Origin: Desulfoluna sp.
GTDB taxonomy: Bacteria > Desulfobacterota > Desulfobacteria > Desulfobacterales > Desulfolunaceae
DNA: 40,463 nt
Reading direction: 5' to 3'
NCBI RefSeq assembly: GCF_030145185.1
Contig: NZ_JAQYWB010000052.1
Span: 1 to 40,463 of the forward strand
Shown here piece after piece: positions 7,791 to 15,945 of this stretch. How positions within the stretch are numbered: position 1 is the first letter of the stretch; the number at the start of each line of letters is the position of its first letter. The notes beneath the pieces were generated by a model. That model did no database searches. It was not told where the DNA came from and saw nothing but the letters and a program-made list of their open reading frames with translations. The position numbers and the translations under genes were made by a program.

Positions 7791-8959
7791 GATAATTCCC
7801 CTTCCGAAAGCGTCTCGGTACTCACAATCACCTTTGGAACAGTCAGACAGAACGTACTGCCTTCTCCATGTTGGCTATCTACAGAGATCTCTCCGTTCAG
7901 AAAGTCAGTAACAAGTTTTCTGGTCAGGTATAGCCCGAGGCCGGTTCCACCTGCTTTAACGCGAAGATGGCTGTCAAGGCGCTCAAAAGCCTTGAACAGT
8001 TTGGACAGATCCCCTTCCGCGATACCGATTCCCGTATCCCGTACGGCGATCTCCACGGCCTCGCCCGTGTCGCTCACGAGCACCGTTGCCCCCCCTTCTT
8101 CAGTAAACTTCACGGCGTTACCGAGCAGATTGACCAGGCACTGCAACAGGCGCCTGCGGTCTGTATGCAGGACCGGCCAGGTGACGGCCGACACCGACAC
8201 CGTCACCGTCAAGCCCTTGGCCTCTGCCTGGGGACGAATTGTGTTCAGGGCCTCCTCCACCAACTCTTGCAGGCCAAATGTTTCGGGATAGACGTCGCTG
8301 CGCCCTGCCTCGATCTTGGAAATATCGATGACGTCGGTGATCAGGGAAAAAAGGTGCCGACCGGCACGGTCGATACGTTCCAGGCTGTCCCGCTGCCGTT
8401 CATTGAGGCCACCCAATATCTCTCGCAGCAGGATTCCCGAAAAACTGATGATGGCGTTCAAGGGGGTGCGAAGTTCGTGGGAGACGGAGGCGATGAACAG
8501 ACTCTTGAGCTTGTCCAGGTCCTGCAATTTTTGATTGGCCGCGGCAAGCTCCTGACTGCGTTTTTCAAGACTCTGTCGCATTCTGGACAGTTCCAGTTGG
8601 GCAGAAACCCGTGCCAGCACCTCTTCGCGCTGGATTGGTTTGGTGATGAAGTCCACCCCGCCGGCCTCAAACCCCCGCACCCTTTCACGCAACTCCTGGA
8701 GGGCGCTGACGAAGATGATGGGAACCTGTTCCGTGCACGTCTCCTGTTTTAGCCTTTGGCACAGCTCGAAGCCATCCATACCGGGCATCTTCACGTCGAG
8801 CAGGATCAGCTCGGGAGGGTTGGCGAGGGCCGATTCGAGCGCCAGCTTCGGATCCATTGTCGGACGCACTCTGTACCCCTCAGTCAGCAGGAGATCGGCC
8901 AGCAGCCGCAGGCTTTCGGGGGTATCATCAACAACGAGGATTTCGCCTTTTGGATCCAT
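7787..8959 (-). CDS. Receiver-histidine kinase (REC-HisKA-HATPase)
   Basis: About 390 residues, soluble. The N-terminal receiver (about 8-122) has VVDDTPE and Asp57 (counted from the TTG) in LILLDVKMPGMDG. A coiled-coil linker (125-155) leads to HisKA with His163 in SVSHELRTPLN. The HATPase motifs are LLGNAVKFTEEGG, DTGIGI and GTGLGL. A REC placed before the kinase suggests that its activity is gated by phosphorylation from another kinase. Two starts are possible: TTG at 8965 and ATG at 8959. The GAGGGG ribosome site is about ten bases from the ATG but only four from the TTG, so I chose the ATG. It begins about 26 bases after the BvgS-like gene and its stop overlaps the next gene's ATG. Confidence 0.93.
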   Translation of the reverse strand: MDPKGEILVVDDTPESLRLLADLLLTEGYRVRPTMDPKLALESALANPPELILLDVKMPGMDGFELCQRLKQETCTEQVPIIFVSALQELRERVRGFEAGGVDFITKPIQREEVLARVSAQLELSRMRQSLEKRSQELAAANQKLQDLDKLKSLFIASVSHELRTPLNAIISFSGILLREILGGLNERQRDSLERIDRAGRHLFSLITDVIDISKIEAGRSDVYPETFGLQELVEEALNTIRPQAEAKGLTVTVSVSAVTWPVLHTDRRRLLQCLVNLLGNAVKFTEEGGATVLVSDTGEAVEIAVRDTGIGIAEGDLSKLFKAFERLDSHLRVKAGGTGLGLYLTRKLVTDFLNGEISVDSQHGEGSTFCLTVPKVIVSTETLSEGELS

Positions 8960-8985
8960 CGTCAACGCCCCCTCAATTTTTTAGC

Positions 8986-11900
8986 TCATCGTTTTTCGTC
9001 CAGAAGCGACAGAATCTGGCCGAATTGATATGTGTCTGTCAGTATCAGCAATCCATCGGCGATTTCGGGAGAATCGATACGGATGCACTCAATCACGTGA
9101 GCTGTCGTCGAAACATCCAGGTTGCGCGCCGCCTCTGTCAACGCCTGCCGCAGATCAGCCGGCAGGCCCGCCACCAGCTCGCCGGTGAGATTAATCGCCG
9201 GCTGTGTTGTCCCTCGGCGGGCACTGTCTGTTGTCCTTTCCTCGTAGAGATAGCGCGCGCCCAAGTGCTTATTTATGGCGTCGAAGATCTTGTTGCTTTG
9301 ATAAGGCTTGTGCATCACCTCGTCGCAGCCCGCTGCCAGAATGCCCATGTGTTGCTCTTTGAAAACACTTGCGGTGAGCGCCACGATTTTCACCTCGTTT
9401 CCTCCGGGCAGGGAGCGAATTTTAGCTGTGGCCTCATAGCCATCCATGACCGGCATTCGTATATCCATCCATATGAAGTGGGGGTGCCACTGTTCGAATT
9501 GAGTGATCGCCTCTTCGCCATTCGTCGCCTCACGGGTTTCGAAGCCCGTATGTGCCAGCAGGGTTGTCAGCAGCCGCCGACTCCCGGGGTTGTCTTCCAC
9601 CACAAGAATGCGCCACCCTGGCTGACCAGGTTCCAAGCCCAGCACCGTGTTCCCCTTTGTCTCGATACATTCGACGTCCCCCGCCTCAGCAAGGGCCACC
9701 GGCAGTTCAACGCGAAACAGCGAGCCTTCTCCAAGCTTGCTCTCAACGTGAATCTCACCGTCCATCAGCTCAACAAAGGACTTGCTGATGGCCAGCCCCA
9801 GCCCGGTCCCCTTGACAGTGGAAGGAGACGATTCCGCCTGATGAAAGGGCTCGAAGATGCGCCCCAATTGTTCCGACGCGATGCCAGGCCCGCTGTCCTC
9901 CACCTCTATCTGCAGCATGACCATGGTGTGATCGCCACCCACTGGCCGGGTCCGAGCACGCAGGGTCACGCCCCCCTGTTCAGTGAACTTGACTGCGTTG
10001 CCCAGCAGGTTGATGAGGATTTGGCGCAGTTTGCCGGGGTCGGACTTGATGTGGTGGGCTCGTGTCGGGTTGATCTCCAAGTCGAAGCGCAACTGCGCTT
10101 TCTCGGCCCGCCCATCAAACATGCGCCCGATGTCTTCAAGCATAGCCGGAAGGTCGAATGCCTCCGATTCAAGATCGATGCGCCCCGCCTCGATCTTGGA
10201 CAGGTCCAGTACGTCGTTGATCATGCCCAGCAGATGCTCGCCGCTGTTGTTGATGATTGAGATCATGTTCTGTTGGGCATTGGTGGCACCGGGGTCACGT
10301 CCCAGCATCTCGGAGAAGCCGAGGATCGCGTTGAGTGGGGTGCGCAGTTCGTGGGACATACTGGCCAGGAAGGCGCTCTTGGTCCGGTTGGCTGTTTCGG
10401 CCTGGTCTTTGGCTTGTGCCAGCTCTTCGGTACGTTTTTTTACCTGATCTTCAAGGTGTTCTCTATAACCGGCGAGCTTCTCTTCGTTATGTTTGCGCTC
10501 CGTTATGTCTCTGATCGATTCTATCGCACCATATCGTCGACCCAGAGCGTCACGCAGAGCGGACGCGGTGACCCAGACGTGGGCGCCTTTGCCCTCAAAC
10601 AGGGCAGGGACATAGACTTCTGCACGCATCCGATCTCCATGGCGATGGATAAAGTCGTATTTGGCCTCGGTTTCAGGGGCCGGGCTCTCAATAAGGTCGA
10701 TTAAGATTGGGCGACGCTTACCATACAATGGAATGGCATATTCATAGTCACCCTTCCCGAGAACCTCAGCTTTCCTGACCCCCGTCATTTCCTCTATGGC
10801 TTTATTCCAGGCGATGACCTGTTTTTTGGTATTCACAACGAAAGTTGCATCGGGCAAAAACTCGATGATATCAAGCAGCCTGTGCTTCGCGCGCCTGTTG
10901 ACCCAGTAGAGCGAAACAAACAGCAACAAGGCCGCAATGATTGCCGTTCGCACAATTCTTGTGTAATCAAAACTGTGTTCAGCAGTGGCACTGAACCATT
11001 TGCGATAGATGTCGGCACGCTCCTCCTCAGATATCGCATCCAAGGCCTTCTGCATGGCAGAGAGCAGAAGAGGTTCACCTTTTTTGATACCTATAGCCAG
11101 GTCATAGGTATATGGGGTCACCCCGGATATCTTGAGGTTGCCGAGTCCTTCACGGGCGATGATCTGGTCGACGGTCGCCAGGTTGCAGACGAAAGCGAAG
11201 GTCTCACCCTCGACCACCGACAGCAGGCCCTCGTGAATATTCCGTGATGGGGCCAGGGCGATCTTCGGGTGATTGTTTCGGAGGAGGTCGTGTGAGGCGT
11301 AAGCCTTGCCAACCCCAACCTTTCTACCATGCAGGTCGGACATATCGCCGATATAGGGTACATTTTTATGGGTGACGATTACCATGGGAACGTGCAGATA
11401 GGGTTTGGTGAAGTCGAGAAACTCATCACGTTGAGAGGTGTGTACGACGGAGGACATGATATCCAACACACCGGCACGGGCTGCTTGAATCATCGATGTC
11501 CAGTCTCTGGGGGAGACCGGTTCAATTCTGATTCCCAACAATTTTTCTATCCGCGCCAGGTAATCGGCCGACAGACCTGAGAGCCCCTCTTTCTCCGTCC
11601 AACTCTCGATCGGCGGCCAATCAATATCGTAGCCAAGGCGAAGGACAGGATGCGCCTTTAGCCAAGCCTTCTCCTCGGGTGTCAAAGCTACCTGTTTCCT
11701 TTCAAGATCGAGAATGGTTGGTGGCGCCTTGACGCCCGGTTGGGAATGGATCACAGCCTTGGCAATGTCATCGTGTTGCTGAGGGAAATCGAATATCCTG
11801 TCGTGTTCTTTCGAGTCGGCTATCGCCAGCAGAAAACCCACATCGCCCGTTTCACGTTTTTTAAATGGGTCGGCCCAACCACCGTATTCAAACTCAAGCA

Positions 11901-12201
11901 GCCAATCCCCCCCTGCTGCAATCTCCTGCAGGTGGGCCGCGGAGAGTTCGGGGGCTTTTTCCGGGTTATCGGTAAAATATAAAGGCGTGTTGCAACAGGC
12001 CTCGCGAATGGTGCGTTCATTTTTGGCATGAGCCGGCAGTGCGAGAGATACGAGCAGCGCCAGTATCGCCAGATGAAAAACCCTCGGCCACAGGCGTCCG
12101 TTCCATTTTTGACGCAAGCGCTCCCACTGCCCCAAAGAGCCCGTACCGGCCTTATGGGTATGATTGAGCCTTTCTTGTTTTTTGAAAATCAGCTGCTTCA
12201 T
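8986..12201 (-). CDS. BvgS/EvgS-like hybrid sensor kinase with periplasmic binding-protein domain
   Basis: 1071 residues, inner-membrane. A basic N-terminal tail (1-40) precedes a signal-anchor helix (about 41-58). A periplasmic part follows: an unassigned segment (62-165), then a SBP_bac_3 domain (about 185-405: LRLGYDIDWPPIE, DIMSSVVHTSQRDEFLDFTKPY). A second membrane helix spans about 417-434. Inside are PAS (about 443-568), HisKA with His617 in SMSHELRTPLN, HATPase (LLGNAVKFTEQGG, GTGLGL), a receiver with Asp913 in WMDIRMPVMDG, and a C-terminal helical segment with DLRQALTEAARNLD. Small amino-acid-like ligands probably control it. It is the first gene of the four-gene relay and the only membrane-bound one, so it is likely the signal input. 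AGGGG precedes the ATG by eight bases. Confidence 0.95.
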   Translation of the reverse strand: MKQLIFKKQERLNHTHKAGTGSLGQWERLRQKWNGRLWPRVFHLAILALLVSLALPAHAKNERTIREACCNTPLYFTDNPEKAPELSAAHLQEIAAGGDWLLEFEYGGWADPFKKRETGDVGFLLAIADSKEHDRIFDFPQQHDDIAKAVIHSQPGVKAPPTILDLERKQVALTPEEKAWLKAHPVLRLGYDIDWPPIESWTEKEGLSGLSADYLARIEKLLGIRIEPVSPRDWTSMIQAARAGVLDIMSSVVHTSQRDEFLDFTKPYLHVPMVIVTHKNVPYIGDMSDLHGRKVGVGKAYASHDLLRNNHPKIALAPSRNIHEGLLSVVEGETFAFVCNLATVDQIIAREGLGNLKISGVTPYTYDLAIGIKKGEPLLLSAMQKALDAISEEERADIYRKWFSATAEHSFDYTRIVRTAIIAALLLFVSLYWVNRRAKHRLLDIIEFLPDATFVVNTKKQVIAWNKAIEEMTGVRKAEVLGKGDYEYAIPLYGKRRPILIDLIESPAPETEAKYDFIHRHGDRMRAEVYVPALFEGKGAHVWVTASALRDALGRRYGAIESIRDITERKHNEEKLAGYREHLEDQVKKRTEELAQAKDQAETANRTKSAFLASMSHELRTPLNAILGFSEMLGRDPGATNAQQNMISIINNSGEHLLGMINDVLDLSKIEAGRIDLESEAFDLPAMLEDIGRMFDGRAEKAQLRFDLEINPTRAHHIKSDPGKLRQILINLLGNAVKFTEQGGVTLRARTRPVGGDHTMVMLQIEVEDSGPGIASEQLGRIFEPFHQAESSPSTVKGTGLGLAISKSFVELMDGEIHVESKLGEGSLFRVELPVALAEAGDVECIETKGNTVLGLEPGQPGWRILVVEDNPGSRRLLTTLLAHTGFETREATNGEEAITQFEQWHPHFIWMDIRMPVMDGYEATAKIRSLPGGNEVKIVALTASVFKEQHMGILAAGCDEVMHKPYQSNKIFDAINKHLGARYLYEERTTDSARRGTTQPAINLTGELVAGLPADLRQALTEAARNLDVSTTAHVIECIRIDSPEIADGLLILTDTYQFGQILSLLDEKR

Positions 12202-12246
12202 GGACCATCCCCTGTCAGCCAGGCTGTCAATTGATGCTACACGACA

Positions 12247-12275
12247 AGTGTATAGAATATCTTGTGTTTAATCAA
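12247..12275 (-). promoter_or_regulatory. Candidate sigma70-type promoter of the phosphorelay operon
   Basis: On the minus strand TTGATT (12270-12275) and TACACT (12247-12252) are separated by 17 bases, 46 bases upstream of the first ATG. Between it and the ribosome site is an imperfect palindrome, TGACAGCC-T-GGCTGACA (about 12216-12233), which could be an operator. This is based on motif match only. Confidence 0.45.
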
Positions 12276-12415
12276 ATTTTGACTCGTATTTTCCATGCTC
12301 TACAGGGTTCATATCCTTTTGCAGTGTTTGACCAGGAGTGGTGGTCAAATAAACAGTCATTGCCCATACCCGGCTCACAACCGGGCAGCTGGGTATCTCC
12401 CCCCCCCAAAACCAA

Positions 12416-12450
12416 CAAACGCCCTCCGGCATGAAGCCGAAGGGCGTTTG
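12416..12450. repeat. Terminator-like palindrome, family E copy 2
   Basis: The stem CAAACGCCCTCCGGC pairs with GCCGAAGGGCGTTTG (one mismatch). A nine-base C run (12399-12407) and ACCAA lie on its left. It is 150 bases downstream of the permease stop on the minus strand and probably contributes to ending the purine operon transcript. Confidence 0.7.
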
Positions 12451-12537
12451 ATATTCATCATCTTTCCAGTCCCCCTGTTTGCGTTAAGGCATCAGGAAAT
12501 AAACAGATGAACAGTTCTTACAAAATACCGATGTGAT

Positions 12538-12560
12538 TTACCCCGAGCTACGCGGGGTAA
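12538..12560 (-). terminator. Short hairpin downstream of the permease gene
   Basis: The 8-bp stem TTACCCCG/CGGGGTAA has a seven-base loop, 43 bases downstream of the permease stop. No T tract follows on the minus strand, so it may be mRNA-stabilising rather than a true terminator. Confidence 0.4.
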
Positions 12561-12603
12561 CATGCTTTCAAGGTGGCTCATCTTTCCGCCGGAGGCACCC
12601 TCT

Positions 12604-14160
12604 TTACACATACTCAAAGTCTTCTTCGGCATCAAACCATTTGCCACGCCCCAGATGAAGCAGGTAGCAGAGACAGCCCATAATAACGTAGGCAATCACA
12701 AATTGAGAGGTTGGGAAGAAGCCGAGCATGGCGCTGTGGATAAAGCCGAACACGGAGAGACCCGCTGCGGCAAAGGAGACGATGGCAGCCTTATCAAGGC
12801 GACGGTCGATAATAAACACCACGAAGCTGCTCAGGATAATCCCGATGATGATGGCACCGGCTTTTACCGCCGGGACCCCATTCCACATCACGCCCGCTTC
12901 GAGCAGATTTTTCGTGACCTCGGAGCCATACCCGTTCAGACCGGAAGCCTGTGTCTCGGCCCACACCCCGGAAATACCCACCGCCCCGGTTACCTGCGTA
13001 TACAGATAATCTGCAATGGGGGGAACCATGGCAATGGCAACTCCGGCATAGTGCTTTGGCTTGCAGACCTTGAATGCCTGGGCAAGCATAATGGTGGCAC
13101 ACCAGAGATAGGTGATGGCCGCCACCGCAGGAGGAACCAGGGCGCTGAAAAAGGTGAACAGGCCAAAAATACCGGAAAGACCGAGCAGAACGCCCCCCAC
13201 CCAGGAAAACCCGATGCAGGCCCCCGACTTTTTAAGACCGGCATGTCCCAGCCATACGGTGTTTGGAACCACACCGCCGAAGAGGGCAGAAATCATGGTC
13301 GCGATACCGTCTGCAAACTGGGCATTGCGCACGTTGTAGTTGTCGCCTGCGGCATTGGCTGCTTCCACGTTATCCATGGTCTCAATGAAGTTATAGACCT
13401 CGATGGGAATAATCACGGAGAGATAAGGAATCACGACGGCGAAACCATTGAGGAGAGCCTCGAAGCCTCGGACGGGGTTCGGGGTGTAAAATCCGATCCC
13501 GCTGAAGTCAATGGAGGTACGGCCAAGGGCAAGGGCGTACACAATCCCTCCCACGATGGCCACGGCAAAGGGGGGAATGCGCTTCGGAAAAAGGTATCCG
13601 CCAAAAACCCCCATCATGGCCACGGCAAGAACAGGCAGCCCCACCAAGGGATCGCTGTAGAGGTCGAACACCCCTTGGGTGGACATCCAGATAAAACCGA
13701 TCCCGGCGACGGTGCCGAGAAGTGCGGCACGGGGAATACGCTCCTTAAGCCAGGGACCGATAAAACCACCCAGAAACTCGATGCACCCCCCGATAAAGCA
13801 GGCAGCAACGGCAGCGGACCATTCCAGCTCGGGGTTATCCAGTGCGTAGTGCAGCGGCATGATGACGCCGAACAGGATCACAAACATGGCAGGCGTGGAG
13901 ACACCTGAAGGGAGCGCGGTCACATCGCTGCGACCTTCCTTTTGGGCCAAACGCCAGGCATTGTATGCGTAATAGAGACCGCTTGCCATGAGCCCCATGG
14001 ATAGGCCGGGAATCACGCGTCCGTAGACGATGGCATCTGGCCAGCCAAGGACACCGGAGAGTGTCGCGATCACAATAATATAGTTGACGATATTGTTCGC
14101 CAGAACGTAGGTGAGGCCACCAATATCGCCTTTACAGAACAAGGGTAACTTTGTACTCAT
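12604..14160 (-). CDS. NCS2-type nucleobase permease
   Basis: 518 residues with about twelve hydrophobic membrane spans. Landmarks are the N-terminal GDIGGLTYVLANNIVNY, YGRVIPG (about 46-52) and DVTALPSGVST (79-89). These place it in the xanthine/uracil permease superfamily, in the branch with a DVTALP-G motif rather than the classical UraA branch. It presumably imports a purine base with a cation across the inner membrane. The two adenine-deaminase genes directly upstream make adenine or a related purine the likely substrate (inference). The frame is open to 14214, but ATG 14160 has a GGAAGG site and lies 28 bases after the ade stop. A relic of a second copy of its 3' end is at 5051-5170. 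Confidence 0.88.
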   Translation of the reverse strand: MSTKLPLFCKGDIGGLTYVLANNIVNYIIVIATLSGVLGWPDAIVYGRVIPGLSMGLMASGLYYAYNAWRLAQKEGRSDVTALPSGVSTPAMFVILFGVIMPLHYALDNPELEWSAAVAACFIGGCIEFLGGFIGPWLKERIPRAALLGTVAGIGFIWMSTQGVFDLYSDPLVGLPVLAVAMMGVFGGYLFPKRIPPFAVAIVGGIVYALALGRTSIDFSGIGFYTPNPVRGFEALLNGFAVVIPYLSVIIPIEVYNFIETMDNVEAANAAGDNYNVRNAQFADGIATMISALFGGVVPNTVWLGHAGLKKSGACIGFSWVGGVLLGLSGIFGLFTFFSALVPPAVAAITYLWCATIMLAQAFKVCKPKHYAGVAIAMVPPIADYLYTQVTGAVGISGVWAETQASGLNGYGSEVTKNLLEAGVMWNGVPAVKAGAIIIGIILSSFVVFIIDRRLDKAAIVSFAAAGLSVFGFIHSAMLGFFPTSQFVIAYVIMGCLCYLLHLGRGKWFDAEEDFEYV

Positions 14161-14188
14161 CTTAAGGACCTTCCAACCAAATCGGTGA

Positions 14189-15934
14189 TTATGCTTCAAT
14201 GGGCATAAAATCAAAACGGGTCACATCAAACAATCCCATATCGGTCAGTTTGATTTCCGGGATGACAGCAAGGGACATAAAACACAGGGTCATCACCGGC
14301 TCAACATCACCGTTTACTGACAAGACCTCGTGGGCTTTTTCATGAATGGCGGTGAGGCGTTCATCCACCCACTCTCCACTTTGATCGCTCATAAGGCCTG
14401 CAATGGGCATGGGCATGCATTCGACAACCTCACCGTTATTTGCCAGGAGAATACCGCCCCCCTGGGCAATCAGGGACTCCACGGCAAAGGCCATGTCCTC
14501 ATCGTTAACCCCGACAACAATGATGTTGTGGGAGTCGTGGGCCACGGAAAGGGCAATCGCCCCCTGCTTGATGCCATAGCCCTGAAGAAGAGCCACGGCC
14601 ACATTGCCGGTGTTCTGGTGGCGCTCTACCACAGCCACCTTCACCACATCCTGATTTTCGTTGTAGAGGAATTCATTTTTGCTGTTGCGGGTAACCTCGA
14701 CAATGCCTTTTTCTGTCACCACGCCGCCGGGCAGAATGTTGATCACATGTGCCTTCTCGGAGTTGATCACGAGGGTTAACTTCTCTTTGGAGAAGTCCTT
14801 TACTTTGAAGCGACCCTTGGTTGCAGAAATATCATGGCGCTGTACCTCCGGCAGATACCTGCCGCTGTCCCCTGCCAGCACGCCATCGATCCATACCTTT
14901 TGTACGGTAAAATCCGACAGACTATCAAAGAGAACGATGTCGGCTTTCAAACCCGGAGCAATGGCACCACGGTCGGTGAGCCCATAACATTCCGCAGCAT
15001 TCAGGGTGGCCATCTGGATGGCCATGATCGGGTCGATGGCTTCTTCTGCACAGATGCGCAGGTGGTTATCGATGTGACCGATGCTGAGAAGGGTCTTGGG
15101 CTGGCAGTCATCCGCGCAGAACAGGCAACGCCGGCTGTTGGCAGGGGTTACCCCCTTCAAAAGATCTTTGAGGTTATGGCAGGCGGAGCCCTGACGCAGG
15201 AGCACGTACATGCCGCAAGAGATACGGTGCTGCATCTCATCCACGGTGGAGCATTCATGGTCGGTGCGGATGCGGGCGGCAGCATAGGCGTTCAGGGCAT
15301 TGCCGGAAACGCCGGGGCTGTGTCCGTCAATGGGTTTGCCTGCGTTTCTTGCCACCAGCAGTTTATCAAGGGAATCATCCAGCCCATTGATGACGCCGGG
15401 AAAATTCATGAACTCGCCAAGGCCCATGACCTCATCGCGCTTCATGGGATCTTCCATGGATTTCGCATCAAGGGTGCAACCGGAATGCTCAAAAGGCGTT
15501 GCCGGCACGCAGGATGGCATCATCATCTGCACATCAAGGGCGGTGAGTTTTGATGCCGCGATCATGTAATCCAGCCCTTTAAGGCCGCATACATTGGCGA
15601 TCTCGTGGGGGTCGGCAACAAGGGTGGTCGTCCCGTGGGGGACCACCAGACGGCCAAGCTCCTCCGGGCTGACATAGGAGGATTCGATATGAATATGGCT
15701 GTCGATGAAACCGGGGGCCGCATACTGGCCCATGGCGTCCACCTCGTTGGCCGCGGAGTAATCCCCAACACCGGCAATCAGACCGTCCACCACGGCGATA
15801 TCACCCTCGGTGATTTTGCCGTTATGCACATCCACCACCCTGGCATGCTTGATGACCAGATCGGCCTGGACACGGCCTGCCGCCACATCGATCAGTTTTT
15901 TCAGTGCTCTTTTTTTCAGCTCTGGCTTTTTCAT
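14189..15934 (-). CDS. ade: Adenine deaminase
   Basis: 581 residues, full length for the COG1001 amidohydrolase family, which converts adenine to hypoxanthine and ammonia in the cytoplasm using a metal centre. All landmarks are present: FIDSHIHIES with His80 and His82, PHGTTTLVADPHEIANV (99-115) with DPHE, the conserved Glu in GLGEFMNFPG (Glu174), DGHSPG (His205), TDHECS, and FCADD (Asp275/276). The C-terminal domain with HDSHNIIVVG and the ALLQGYGIKQGA region is also typical. It is the second gene of a three-gene operon, 11 bases after the divergent paralogue and 28 before the permease, with a GGGGAGGAG site before the ATG. Together with the permease it supports purine salvage or use of adenine as a nitrogen source. 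Confidence 0.95.
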   Translation of the reverse strand: MKKPELKKRALKKLIDVAAGRVQADLVIKHARVVDVHNGKITEGDIAVVDGLIAGVGDYSAANEVDAMGQYAAPGFIDSHIHIESSYVSPEELGRLVVPHGTTTLVADPHEIANVCGLKGLDYMIAASKLTALDVQMMMPSCVPATPFEHSGCTLDAKSMEDPMKRDEVMGLGEFMNFPGVINGLDDSLDKLLVARNAGKPIDGHSPGVSGNALNAYAAARIRTDHECSTVDEMQHRISCGMYVLLRQGSACHNLKDLLKGVTPANSRRCLFCADDCQPKTLLSIGHIDNHLRICAEEAIDPIMAIQMATLNAAECYGLTDRGAIAPGLKADIVLFDSLSDFTVQKVWIDGVLAGDSGRYLPEVQRHDISATKGRFKVKDFSKEKLTLVINSEKAHVINILPGGVVTEKGIVEVTRNSKNEFLYNENQDVVKVAVVERHQNTGNVAVALLQGYGIKQGAIALSVAHDSHNIIVVGVNDEDMAFAVESLIAQGGGILLANNGEVVECMPMPIAGLMSDQSGEWVDERLTAIHEKAHEVLSVNGDVEPVMTLCFMSLAVIPEIKLTDMGLFDVTRFDFMPIEA

Positions 15935-15945
15935 GGTCTCCTCCC

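Noticed and set aside
8857-10260. 467-codon open frame on the plus strand
   Set aside because: Shadow of the HisKA/HATPase/receiver part of the BvgS-like kinase; low-complexity composition and no motifs.
12562-13908. 448-codon open frame on the plus strand, rich in His and Gly
   Set aside because: Opposite the NCS2 permease. The His/Gly/Asp bias is what the reverse complement of a membrane protein gives.
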